From Candidatus Kryptoniota bacterium (GTDB lineage Bacteria > Bacteroidota > Ignavibacteria > Kryptoniales > JAKASW01): DNA of 64,000 nucleotides. A program made the translations under genes and the position numbers. Positions 54,308 to 62,665 of this stretch are shown in pieces; position 1 is the stretch's first letter, and each line of letters opens with the position of its first letter. The DNA lies in the NCBI GenBank assembly GCA_036567965.1, contig DATCTN010000030.1, positions 231,845 through 295,844 on the forward strand, given 5' to 3'. The notes under the pieces were generated by a model that saw only the letters and a program-made list of their open reading frames with translations, did not search any database and was not told where the DNA came from.

Positions 54308-54734
54308 CTTGGTCTTCTCCCGTATTGAAAAGCGTGTTAGATGTGAATGCATCAGGCAAGAGAGTCGACAATTTCGTTTTTCTTATCTCGCCCTTCTTGT
54401 TCGTCATCAAGACTTCAACGTCCCCTGCCAGTTCGAACAAAACCTGTCGGCATGCTCCGCATGGAGTGCAGAAATCCTTCGCGTCCGAGACGATGGCAAT
54501 TCTGGTGAATTTAGATTCGCCGGCGTTGATAGCATTCCACACCGCGATCCGTTCGGCGCACATGGATAAGCCGTAACTACTCGATTCGATATTGAAAGCA
54601 GGGTAGATTGTTCCGCCCTCCGCCTCGATTGCCGCCCCGACCCGAAAATGTGAGAACTTTGCCTCCGAGTTTTCCTTCGCTTCGTTTGCAATCGCGATAA
54701 GCTCGGATACAGGCGTACTGGATTTTTTCGGCAT
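54291..54734 (-). CDS. cdd: Cytidine deaminase
   Basis: 147 residues, homotetrameric type. Zinc and catalytic motif CAERIA and PCGACRQ ([13 protein letters not shown]). Deaminates cytidine and deoxycytidine to uridines. ATG 54734 (MPKKSSTPV) is chosen over 54770, since the shorter form is the normal length. Upstream gene of the nucleoside cluster on the minus strand. Confidence 0.94.
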   Translation of the reverse strand: MPKKSSTPVSELIAIANEAKENSEAKFSHFRVGAAIEAEGGTIYPAFNIESSSYGLSMCAERIAVWNAINAGESKFTRIAIVSDAKDFCTPCGACRQVLFELAGDVEVLMTNKKGEIRKTKLSTLLPDAFTSNTLFNTGEDQVGRGD

Positions 54735-54905
54735 GCAAAAAAATATACCAGCGCCCCCGTAGAAAATCAAGGATTTCAGCCCTTGAGTAGTCGGCTATTT
54801 TTACGCTACTGAAATGTCCCATCGTTGAGTATTCTACGGCGTTCAAAAAAAACACAAATGTCATTCCCTTATGTTAAAAGTCCAGTAGGTGGCCGCCTCC
54901 TCCTC

Positions 54906-55018
54906 TGTCATTCCCGCGAACGCGGGAATCCACCGTTCAGTTTGCGAGAATCCTGTGAAGTCGAGAGGTGCCTCCATCTTGAGAAATGGATTCCCGCTAG
55001 AAACATGCGGGAATGACA
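54906..55018. repeat. TGTCATTCCCGCG-ended inverted-repeat element
   Basis: 113 bp bounded by TGTCATTCCCGCG and GCGGGAATGACA, in inverted orientation. Inside are a TTCCCGCGaaCGCGGGAA hairpin and a second inner pair GGATTCCCGC. Probably a non-autonomous MITE-like repeat. Confidence 0.75.
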
Positions 55019-55153
55019 GTGAGAGAATTTGTCAATGTCACTTCACTTTGAAAGTAGCCCACTGCTAGCCCTTGAGTTTGTGTACCGCTGCGGTCCTAAT
55101 TCTGTGAGCTCCGCTCTTTGCTCTTCAGCTGTCACTCTAGCCAGGACGAGTTC

Positions 55154-55190
55154 CGTTGTGCAACGAATGAGCTGTCGCGCTCCGATGGAG
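55154..55190. repeat. Two short hairpin units
   Basis: CGTTG-tg-CAACG (55154-55165) and CTCC-gat-GGAG (55180-55190), each followed by GAGCTGTCG- or TTCAACTGCG-like tails. They are members of the same short hairpin family as at 59249-59943. Confidence 0.5.
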
Positions 55191-55222
55191 TTCAACTGCG
55201 AAACAACCAAGAGCCTACTTCT

Positions 55223-55377
55223 CGTCATACCGGGTGAATGAGTTCGCGCGAGTAATTCGCACGGATGAACGAGTGGAGGAATCTTTTGCATGACTCTACA
55301 AAAGTATCATTGAGGAGTACTCTGGAAGATTTCTCGTCGTCACTTACCCATTGCTTGTCCGACTCATCGAAATGACA
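55223..55377 (+). repeat. Dispersed ~155-bp repeat, copy A
   Basis: Begins CGTCATACC (a decayed TGTCATTCC) and ends AATGACA. Shares GAGTGGAGGAATCTTTT, CATTGAGGAGTA and GAAGATTTCTCGTCGTCAC with copy B. Confidence 0.8.
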
Positions 55378-55392
55378 GGGGGTGTTTTGCAG

Positions 55393-55546
55393 TGTCATTC
55401 CGACCGAACGAATCTGTCCGAGTAATCGGACGGATGAGTGAGTGGAGGAATCTTTTACAGGACTCTAGGAAAGCATCATTGAGGAGTATTTGAGAAGATT
55501 CCCCGTCGTCACAAGGTCGATGCTCGCACGACTCCTCGGAATGACA
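55393..55546 (+). repeat. Dispersed ~155-bp repeat, copy B
   Basis: Bounded by perfect inverted ends TGTCATTCC and GGAATGACA. Shares GGAGGAATCTTTT, CATTGAGGAGTA, AAGATTCCCCGTCGTCAC and ACTCCTCGGAATGACA with copies A and C. No protein-coding content. Confidence 0.85.
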
Positions 55547-55633
55547 GATTGATTGTTTTCCCTCGTTCCGCCGCTTCACGAGTGAACGTAACAGCGACAG
55601 GGTTCCACCTCAAAGCAGAGGAACCTGGAAAAA

Positions 55634-57730
55634 TCAATGCATTCGAACTTCGGTACCCGCGCCGGCTCCCACATATCTGTACACCGTCGGCCAGTTCAAC
55701 CCTCTTCCAAAATCAGAAGAAAAATAGATCGAATGATTGATTACCGCCAGATCAATTATATCCCCGCGCAACGAGAAGAGCTTCCTTGGTTCTGTTGAAT
55801 GCAATCCGCTGATCGAAGGTATTGTCCAGATGTCAGTTGTGTCTTCGACCTCTTCACTTACATAAAACGTATCTTCGTCTGCACAAATGTGCGACACCGG
55901 AAAGTTCAAGTGCTGGACGGATTCCCGCCGGCTCCTCAAATTGTACGTGACGATGGAGGACTGGCCGTTCAGTGAATCGACCACAAGCACTAACTCATCG
56001 TCGATGCTGCTGTTGAACGCGCCGCATGATAGTCGGAACGGAAGAAATGAGACAGTATCGGTTATTGACACTCGCCGGCCTTCGATCTCAATCGCATAAA
56101 GACTACCGTTCCTGACGAATGCGCCCCTGTCTCCGTCGATGCTGATCATCGGACTTGTGCCTTCGAACTCGGTCAATTTTCCCTGAGAATTGAATCCGCA
56201 GAATGTCTTGCCGTCATCGATTGTCCCGAATCCCGAAACCTTACCAAACCTGTCTGCTGCATATGAAAAACAATCACCATACTTCGGATCTCTGGATCCA
56301 TCTGATGGTGAAAATGTCCTTCCATCCGAATCATATGTAATTGCAGTTATGGAGGTTCTCCCAGCGGCCGGAGAAAACGAAGGCCTTTCACGCAACTTAG
56401 CATCCATCGCCGGCACAATCGGAGGTGCAGCAGACATTTGAACGGAGTGGTCGCCGAAATACAAAGTGAGCGCTACGGCCGCTATCAATCCCCCTGTGAT
56501 CGCTCCACGCACTGTCCACGACTCTCGCGGAACAAGCCTCGACTGAAATACCAGATACACCAGATAAAGGACGACCAGCAAGATGAATCTCTCGTAGCTG
56601 GTGATTGTGGAATAAAGGTGCAGGTAATCTTCGAAGAATGTGAACAGGGGAACGCAGATGGCGGCATAGGTCGCGATAAATGAAACTGCGGTTTTTCGTT
56701 TGCCCTCATCGAGCGCGGTCTGCGCGAGACAAACAACCGCCGGTGCGAGGAGCACCATTTGTACTGACGATCCGGTCGGTGAAAGGAAAATTATCGGGAA
56801 TGACGCCGCGATCAATGCTTCACGAAGACTGTTTCTCTCGATTCCTTTATAGAAAAAGTAAGCGGACGGGACTGCAACGAACGCCTTGAAAAATGATGTC
56901 GAGAAGATGAATGCTGGAGTTGAGCTGATGAATGGACCCGGGTTGAGCGTCTCGTTAAAAAGAAACAGCCGGCGGAAAAATGACCATGCGGTTTGATGGA
57001 ATGATGAGTATGGATTGAAAACTCTTCCATTTATGTTAAAAGGCAATACGTGCTGGAGGTAATAAATGGAAGTATCCTGTCCCACTATTACGAAAATAAT
57101 TCCCGATGATATGAGTGCTGCAACGACAAAGTAAACGAATACTCTCCACCTCGCGACGAGCAGGAACATTAATGCTGGAATGAACGCGAGCGTCTCGGAG
57201 GGAAAAATCAGACCTAGTATAATTCCGGTGACCGCCTCCGCTTTCATATCGAAAGCGAAGAACGCGAGGAGCAGCAGGAATGTCAGAATGAGGAACGGTT
57301 CACCGTCGCGGAAATTAAGTGCGAGGGCGAACGATGAGCTGAAGAATACAATATACGCTGTCCTGAAAGACGATTTCGCTACGCTCGCTGCGATGTGGAC
57401 GAGCGGCACGAACAGCAGGGCGCCGAGTGCGGTGAGAAGGAATTTCGCGACCGGCGGCGACGATAAAGCCATAAGAGCGTAGACCGGTATCCACGCCGGT
57501 GTCGATGACGTGAACGAGTACATTCCGCCCGAGAGTCCGCTCCTCGCGACCATGATCTGAAAGTCCGGAAACCGGTACAATTGCGTCGGGTCGATGCCGG
57601 CAAGAAAACTTTTTCCTGCTACGTAATATGCGATGAAGTTGCCTTCAACTCGGAAGAACCCGGGAAGGACACCATATAAAACTATGAAGAGGACAGAGAC
57701 TAAAATGTAAATCCGCGCGAGAAGTCGCAT
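55634..57730 (-). CDS. Multi-pass membrane protein, GT-C-like (DUF2029/GT87) with beta-propeller tail
   Basis: 698 residues. The N-terminal ~440 has 10-11 hydrophobic helices. The YYVAGKSFLAGIDPTQLYRFPDF segment resembles the first periplasmic loop of GT87-type mannosyltransferase-like proteins. The C-terminal ~240 are soluble and strand-rich, with repeats such as DRGAFVRNGSLYAIE and DEDTFYVSEEVEDTTDIW, typical of a beta-propeller. Either an envelope glycosyltransferase or an unrelated sensor. ATG 57730 follows the metallophosphoesterase stop by 3 nt and is preferred over TTG 57733. Confidence 0.65.
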   Translation of the reverse strand: MRLLARIYILVSVLFIVLYGVLPGFFRVEGNFIAYYVAGKSFLAGIDPTQLYRFPDFQIMVARSGLSGGMYSFTSSTPAWIPVYALMALSSPPVAKFLLTALGALLFVPLVHIAASVAKSSFRTAYIVFFSSSFALALNFRDGEPFLILTFLLLLAFFAFDMKAEAVTGIILGLIFPSETLAFIPALMFLLVARWRVFVYFVVAALISSGIIFVIVGQDTSIYYLQHVLPFNINGRVFNPYSSFHQTAWSFFRRLFLFNETLNPGPFISSTPAFIFSTSFFKAFVAVPSAYFFYKGIERNSLREALIAASFPIIFLSPTGSSVQMVLLAPAVVCLAQTALDEGKRKTAVSFIATYAAICVPLFTFFEDYLHLYSTITSYERFILLVVLYLVYLVFQSRLVPRESWTVRGAITGGLIAAVALTLYFGDHSVQMSAAPPIVPAMDAKLRERPSFSPAAGRTSITAITYDSDGRTFSPSDGSRDPKYGDCFSYAADRFGKVSGFGTIDDGKTFCGFNSQGKLTEFEGTSPMISIDGDRGAFVRNGSLYAIEIEGRRVSITDTVSFLPFRLSCGAFNSSIDDELVLVVDSLNGQSSIVTYNLRSRRESVQHLNFPVSHICADEDTFYVSEEVEDTTDIWTIPSISGLHSTEPRKLFSLRGDIIDLAVINHSIYFSSDFGRGLNWPTVYRYVGAGAGTEVRMH

Positions 57731-57733
57731 CAA

Positions 57734-58936
57734 TCAGGATTTCTTAACAAGATTGAAAACCGTAATCTCAGGGGGACAATTAACGCGCACCGGCAGGCCG
57801 ACTGTCCCGATGCCGCGGCTGACATACATCGTCGAATCGCCCATCTTGTATCTCCCTGATATGTATTTGGAGGCGAGCGCCGCAGGTGTAATTTTGATTC
57901 CCAGCGCGTCGAATAGAACTATCTGTCCGCCATGAGTGTGACCGCTCAGCATTACGTCGAACTTGCCCGCTACCGCGTTCTCGAAGAAGTACGGCTTATG
58001 ACAGAGAAGTATCCTTGTAGTCTCGAGTGATGTTGCCTCGTAGGATACTTTCGCGAAATTGGCGTGACGACCGTCGTCTACTCCGGAAAGCATGACCTTC
58101 GCGCCGATCAGCTCAAGCTCTTCCGTCTGGTTCCTCAATACCACCATCCCTGTCTCACGCACTTTGTCCGTGATGACATCCGGATCTCCGAAGAAGTCGT
58201 GGTTTCCGAGGCAGGTGTATATTCCATTTTTCGATTTCAAGCCCTTGAACGCTTTCACGAAAGGATAGATCTCATCCGTCCTGCTCGTCACGAAATCCCC
58301 CGGGATGAAGATGATGTCGGGGTTGAGGTCGTTTAGCGCTTCCGTGTACTTCAGCATGTCGTCTTCGACCATGTACAGTCCGGCATGAATATCGCTTATC
58401 ATTGCGATCTTCAAGTCCTGGAGTTGAGCCGGAAGGTTCTTGATCGGGAGTGCGACATTCTCGATCGTGAATTCCTCGCGAGTGTAAATGCTGTGAAGAG
58501 ATCCGACGATAGTGTACGCGCCGAGTCCGATAGCGGTGTTCTTGATAAAAATTCTTCTCGATTGGGAAGGGAGATCGCCTTGCGGTTTGCGCGCCAATTT
58601 ATCGACGAGCGTTCTCGTCAGGCGGACTGCTGACCTGATCGGAAGCGCGATAAGCCAGGCGAGGAGTACCGCCACACTGAATGTCTCATATGCGTAGAAC
58701 GGCATCATCACGTACGTCCTCGCGAATCCGGAAATGAACCACTGCGGCTCGTAATAAATGAAAACCGATGGAATATTTATAATCAGAAATATCAAGGGGA
58801 GAATGAAGATCGTAAATCCTCGCTTCACGCCAAGACCGGTGAGATATTTCGCGGCAAACCGGTAAACGATGAGTTGTGAGCCCAGCATCAACGCGGTCAG
58901 GAGGATCCTGAAGAAATGGAATGGTACGTATGGCAT
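57734..58936 (-). CDS. Membrane-anchored metallophosphoesterase (YkuE/YaeI-like)
   Basis: 400 residues. About four helices in the first ~105, a twin-arginine-like SRRIFIKNTAIGLG segment near 126-140, then a calcineurin-like phosphoesterase: SDIHAG (D182, H184), GDFV, GNHDFFG, LLCHKP and GHTHGGQ metal-ligand motifs. Probably cleaves phosphoesters or lipid pyrophosphate outside the membrane; YaeI/LpxH-like roles are possible. Co-directional and 3 nt from the GT-C-like gene. Confidence 0.9.
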   Translation of the reverse strand: MPYVPFHFFRILLTALMLGSQLIVYRFAAKYLTGLGVKRGFTIFILPLIFLIINIPSVFIYYEPQWFISGFARTYVMMPFYAYETFSVAVLLAWLIALPIRSAVRLTRTLVDKLARKPQGDLPSQSRRIFIKNTAIGLGAYTIVGSLHSIYTREEFTIENVALPIKNLPAQLQDLKIAMISDIHAGLYMVEDDMLKYTEALNDLNPDIIFIPGDFVTSRTDEIYPFVKAFKGLKSKNGIYTCLGNHDFFGDPDVITDKVRETGMVVLRNQTEELELIGAKVMLSGVDDGRHANFAKVSYEATSLETTRILLCHKPYFFENAVAGKFDVMLSGHTHGGQIVLFDALGIKITPAALASKYISGRYKMGDSTMYVSRGIGTVGLPVRVNCPPEITVFNLVKKS

Positions 58937-59099
58937 ATTTCTAGATGTAGCTCATTTGTATTCCTGGTGTCAATTTAATATTCGTGGAGGTTTTATGGTA
59001 GGGAGAATATTGAAGCGACGCATGGCCCAACAAAGATCGGTTCCTCGAATTGTCGCCACGTACTAATTGTAAGCACTCGATTACGAATCCCTCTTCCTT

Positions 59100-59227
59100 T
59101 GTCATTCCGAACGGATGAAAGAAGTGAGGAATCTTCTGTTGCTCTTCGCAAAAGGATCATTGAGGAGTACTCAAGAAGATTCCTCGTCGTCCCCAGGTCA
59201 ATGCTAGCAAGACTCCTCGGAATGACA
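59100..59227 (+). repeat. Dispersed repeat, copy C (128 bp)
   Basis: Bounded by TGTCATTCC and GGAATGACA. Shares GAGGAATCTT, CATTGAGGAGTACT, AAGATTCCTCGTCGTC and AAGACTCCTCGGAATGACA with copy B, with an internal deletion of about 25 bp. Confidence 0.82.
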
Positions 59228-59248
59228 TATTGACTGGTTTTGCCCTTG

Positions 59249-59943
59249 TGGCGCCGCTCTGCGGTGCCACACAAATGCTACAGCTGCCAGGAGCTGCGAT
59301 CCCATCGGGTTCCGCCGCGCCTGAGTGGAAGCACGATATAAAGCTTTCTGTTGTGCGACAGTTGAACTGTCGCACTGGGGTCGGAGTTCGACTCCCGACG
59401 CTCCGCAGTCGTCATGAGAAAACTTAGATACATCGAAACAGACAGGACTCCCCGGTTGTGGAAAGTGGAAGTATCAAATGACAGATAGCTTCTCTGTTCC
59501 AAGTAGACTGCCGCATTTATCAATTCGAGATTTCTCATGCCGATAGGGGAGCATCGGCATTCAGAATGACAACATGGAGGGAATTCACCTCGTTACGTGT
59601 CTGTTGTCCAACAGATGACCTGCGCACATGGTGCAGTTCCGGAGTTCAGCTCCGGAACAACCGAGGCGACAAGGAGCGAGTATAGTGTCACGGTTCTAGT
59701 CTGGAGTCAAGACTCTCGCTTGACAAAAAATCGCTGTAAAAGCACACGTGGAGAAGAGAGAGAATCTCGCGTCCCAACGGGACACTATCGAAGGTCCAAA
59801 GGACTCCTTCGGAGCGGGACATTTTCGCAAGGGGATCATAAAGACTCGTGTGGAATCGCCGGGTTTAACATCTTTCCTAGCGCCGTCAGGCGCGTCCTGT
59901 CTACAGACAGAGACAAAGAGCCAATTGAAGCTCCGTTAGGAGC
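59249..59943. repeat. Array of short hairpin repeats in a gene-free region
   Basis: At least nine perfect or nearly perfect hairpins: 59249-59269 (TGGCGCCGC-tct-GCGGTGCCA, one mismatch), 59353-59375 (GTGCGACAGTT palindrome), 59537-59560 (ATGCCGAT/ATCGGCAT), 59601-59614 (CTGTTG-tc-CAACAG), 59636-59658 (GTTCCGGAG/CTCCGGAAC), 59771-59783 (GTCCC-aac-GGGAC), 59804-59814 (CTCC-ttc-GGAG), 59880-59893 (GCGCC-gtca-GGCGC) and 59930-59943 (GCTCC-gtta-GGAGC). Several are followed by GACCTG, GTCCTGTC or GACCTGTCG. They fill the 1.1-kb gap between the phosphoesterase and POT genes; short open frames across them are not credible genes. They resemble hairpin repeats known from FCB genomes. Confidence 0.75.
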
Positions 59944-60056
59944 GACCTGTCGAATGTTTTGCGCTACCTTTCTCATTCATTATATTTGAATTCATAAATG
60001 ACAATCGAGCCCGCCAAATCGATCGGCCTCAAACCAGACTCGCACAGGGAACAATC

Positions 60057-61364
60057 ATGAGCGACGGATCAAAGATCAAAACATTCTTCAGCGGATTTCA
60101 CAGGTCATTCTGGGTCGCAAACATTCTTGAGCTCTTCGAACGGCTCGCTTATTACGCCCAGGCCGCCGTCCTCAGCATATTCCTGAGGGATTACCTGAAG
60201 TTCAGCGAGGTCGACGCAGGTACACTCGCGTCGATATTCGGCGGGTTCATATTCCTCCTGCCGATATTCGCCGGTACATTTGCAGACAAATTCGGGTTCA
60301 GGAAATCTTTCTCGTTCGCATTCTTCGTAATGGCGATCGGATATTACCTCATCGGCTCTGTCGGTTCCCCGCGACTGACATTCGTGACCAATGCATTCCC
60401 GCTGTTCTGGGTTCTGATCGTAGTATTAATATTCACCGCGATCGGTGAATCATTCATAAAACCTTCCGTACTCGGTACGACTGCTCTCGCGACGACGCCG
60501 GAAACCAAATCGCTCGGCTACGCGATCTACTACACGCTTGTCAACATAGGGGGCGCGACAGGCCCGGTGATCGCTTACTTCTTCAGGCGGAGCATCGGCA
60601 TACAATCCGTGTACACAGTCTCCGCAGTGACATGCGCGTTGATGTTCGTCGGGACATTGATATTCTACCGCAATCCACCGGCCGCGCAGGAGATTCACCA
60701 GCCGTCTCTTCTCCAAAAGATTGGAGATCTTGGGAGAGTAGTCACGCACGGACGATTCATGGTTTTTCTACTCATCATTTCATTGTACTGGATAATGTTC
60801 TGGCAGGTGTTTGTAATCGTGCCGTTTTACATTACAGATTTCGTTTCCAAGAACGCGCCGTTCGAAGTCATCGAGTCGGTCGACGCCTGGGCGATTTTCA
60901 TAATGCAAGTTGTGGTCAACCGGCTGACGAAGAAGATGCCTCCGGTGACGGCGATTGTCGCGGGATTCGGGATATCCACTTTAACATGGGTCGTGATTGC
61001 AATTCATCCGACTGTGTGGACGATAATTGCCGCGATGGTCGTCTGGTCGTTTGGAGAGATGACGATGGCGCCCCGGTACTACGAATACATAGCCGATCAC
61101 GCACCGAAAGGGCAGGAGGCACTTTTCCAGGGATTCGCATTTCTTCCAATCGCGATTGCGTGGTTTGTCGGGGGAATTTTCGGCGGATGGCTCTACACCA
61201 AGATGACTGCCGATCTTCTTGTTCGCACCGGAGGCACGATTCAGGTAATTGGCCAACCGACGATGATGTGGCTCGTGTTAACGGGGATCGGGATAGTTGC
61301 GACCATCATCATGCTCGCGTATAACTGGTACATATCAAGGAAAGAGAAGCCCTCTCAGGCGTAG
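60057..61364 (+). CDS. MFS transporter of the POT/PTR-like family
   Basis: 435 residues with about 12 helices. The N-terminal LELFERLAYYAQAAV holds E25, E28, R29, Y32 and Y33, the ExxER..YY motif of proton-coupled oligopeptide transporters, and GESFIKPSVLGTTALATTP and SFGEMTMAPRYYEYIADHAP follow POT patterns. Imports di- or tripeptides or related amides by inference. It stands alone, with repeat DNA before it and the cassette array after it. The last ~40 residues differ from classic POT proteins. Confidence 0.8.
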   Translation: MSDGSKIKTFFSGFHRSFWVANILELFERLAYYAQAAVLSIFLRDYLKFSEVDAGTLASIFGGFIFLLPIFAGTFADKFGFRKSFSFAFFVMAIGYYLIGSVGSPRLTFVTNAFPLFWVLIVVLIFTAIGESFIKPSVLGTTALATTPETKSLGYAIYYTLVNIGGATGPVIAYFFRRSIGIQSVYTVSAVTCALMFVGTLIFYRNPPAAQEIHQPSLLQKIGDLGRVVTHGRFMVFLLIISLYWIMFWQVFVIVPFYITDFVSKNAPFEVIESVDAWAIFIMQVVVNRLTKKMPPVTAIVAGFGISTLTWVVIAIHPTVWTIIAAMVVWSFGEMTMAPRYYEYIADHAPKGQEALFQGFAFLPIAIAWFVGGIFGGWLYTKMTADLLVRTGGTIQVIGQPTMMWLVLTGIGIVATIIMLAYNWYISRKEKPSQA

Positions 61365-61757
61365 GAAAGAGCATCGCGAGCACGGACCGGAACGTTAACG
61401 CGGCGAGCGTTCTGGAGATTATGAAGGCGGAAGCATTGGCTCAGAGGGGGGCTTGGGGTTTGGGAATGCTTGACTTAGCATCATGGACAGGTTAGATTTG
61501 CAGCACTCAGGGTGGGTCAGCCAGAGGCTGATGCGCGTAAGGCGCACGTGGGAACAATCAGGGAACGGGAAGAATACGATATCAAAGCTATAACAGTCCG
61601 GCCCTATTGAGGTTGGTAAAAGCAATGCCGAGTCCTCAGGCTTTGGAAGACAAAAACCAAATAAACTAAACGGTTCGTTAACCAAACCGAATAAGCATGA
61701 TTAACGAATACGTTAGCCAAGTAGTTATGTGCCATTTGCACGAGCGGAGTTAAAAAC
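61365..61757. other. 393-bp gap leading into the cassette array
   Basis: No credible gene. Hairpins include TCAGCC-aga-GGCTGA (61517-61531) and TGCGC-gtaag-GCGCA (61532-61546). The 20 nt at 61517-61536 are, on the minus strand, the same as 63174-63193 in attC2 with one change. It could be an ORF-less or decayed cassette left of attC0. Confidence 0.55.
61665..61733 (+). other. Candidate attC0 recombination site and opening core of cassette 1
   Basis: An R''-like ACTAAAC (61665-61671) and L'' GTTCGTTAA lead to the inverted partner TTAACGAA (61701-61708) and R' core GTTAGCC (61712-61718), a compact attC-like fold of about 54 nt. Six bases on, GTTATGTGCC (61724-61733) opens cassette 1, since its reverse complement recurs at 62472-62481. 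The double core is odd. Confidence 0.6.
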
Positions 61758-62408
61758 GTGAAACCTTCCAACATCATTGAGTGGTTCAGCACCCGGCCTG
61801 CCACCATGGCTGCTTGGTTCGCTGGATTCATCGCTCTTCTTGCACTGCTTGTCAATTCCTACATTGTGTGGCAGAATTCGAAAGCAATTGACACTACGCG
61901 TGATGCCGTTATGCTCTCGATGGAGCCGTCGATTGAGGTACGATTCCGTTCTGATAGCGCCTTCATCTCCAGCACAACCTCCGTCCCCGTCAGAGACATC
62001 CAGTTACTGTCGATCACGTATTTGATACGACCCGAACCATTCAAGGTAATCACTCGCATTGCCACTAGCGGATACTACCGCCTCGCCGATGAGCTTGCGC
62101 CCAAGAGCACGATTGGCATCTCATTCGCACAGCTCGTCAATGTTCAAGAAGATATCTATGACCCGAAGGCATGTAATACGAACGTAATTCGGGTTGCCGT
62201 GATCACATTTAGACGTCAAGTGGATTTCAAGAAATTTGCATCGATCGAGGTATTTTACGCGTTCAACATCCATGGTGAGCCGGTGCTGTCGTCCCTGTTT
62301 GCGGGAAGAGGCAGCGCTATTACAGGTCCACCTTCTCCTATTCTCCAAATAATCACCGAAGTGGACAGAACCGAACGCGCTTTCTTGAAGATGCATGACT
62401 TTCAATGA
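61758..62408 (+). CDS. Cassette 1 hypothetical membrane-anchored protein
   Basis: 216 residues. One N-terminal helix (AAWFAGFIALLALLVNSYIVW, ~18-38) followed by a strand-rich, mostly extracytoplasmic domain (MEPSIEVRFRSDSAFISSTTS, later RVAVITFRRQVDFKKFASIEVFYAF). No family recognised. GTG 61758 has GGAG at 61746-61749 ahead. It sits between two attC-like sites with the site 3' of the gene, the standard arrangement for a cassette. Confidence 0.7.
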   Translation: MKPSNIIEWFSTRPATMAAWFAGFIALLALLVNSYIVWQNSKAIDTTRDAVMLSMEPSIEVRFRSDSAFISSTTSVPVRDIQLLSITYLIRPEPFKVITRIATSGYYRLADELAPKSTIGISFAQLVNVQEDIYDPKACNTNVIRVAVITFRRQVDFKKFASIEVFYAFNIHGEPVLSSLFAGRGSAITGPPSPILQIITEVDRTERAFLKMHDFQ

Positions 62409-62471
62409 GGACAGCCTGAAAGGGCCGTTGAACAATCAATCGTTTGGAATAGTCTGACCACACGTGCAAAC

Positions 62472-62634
62472 GGCACATAACAAACGGCAAACCGGCGCTC
62501 GCACGCTGGATAGACTAAGGAAGTTCAAGTTTGGCTAAATGTAGAGTGCTCGCTCCATTGCTCGCCGCCAGAGCAATTGAGAGTCAGTTCGATACTGGCG
62601 GCTCGCAACGACGGTTTGCCTAAACGTTATGCGC
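62472..62634 (+). other. attC1 site of cassette 1
   Basis: 163 bp. R'' GGCACATAAC (62472-62481) is the exact reverse complement of the cassette's opening core GTTATGTGCC (61724-61733). L'' GGCAAACCG (62486-62494) is the exact reverse complement of L' CGGTTTGCC (62612-62620). R' GTTATGCGC (62626-62634) opens the next cassette. The interior holds GCCGCCAG/CTGGCGGC. This is the full R''-L''-L'-R' layout of an attC. Confidence 0.88.
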
Positions 62635-62665
62635 AAGCGGGCGCACATAATTCTGAAGGCTACCA

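Larger units (their letters stand above)
54735..55633. other. Gene-free repeat region between cdd and the GT-C-like gene
   Basis: About 900 bp without a supported gene; short open frames are repeats read through. It holds a TGTCATTCCCGCG inverted element (54906-55018), hairpins (55154-55190) and two ~155-bp repeat copies. The next gene (minus) ends at 55634 and cdd starts at 54734 (minus), so cdd's promoter should lie near 54735-54900. Confidence 0.7.

Noticed and set aside
59249..59943. CRISPR array
   Set aside because: The repeated units are hairpins of differing sequence and spacing, without identical direct repeats or uniform spacers, and no cas genes are present.
58993..59989. Several 60-130 codon frames in the 58937-60056 gap
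   Set aside because: They cross the dispersed repeats and hairpins, on both strands, with repeat-derived translations; none has a start context or family match.
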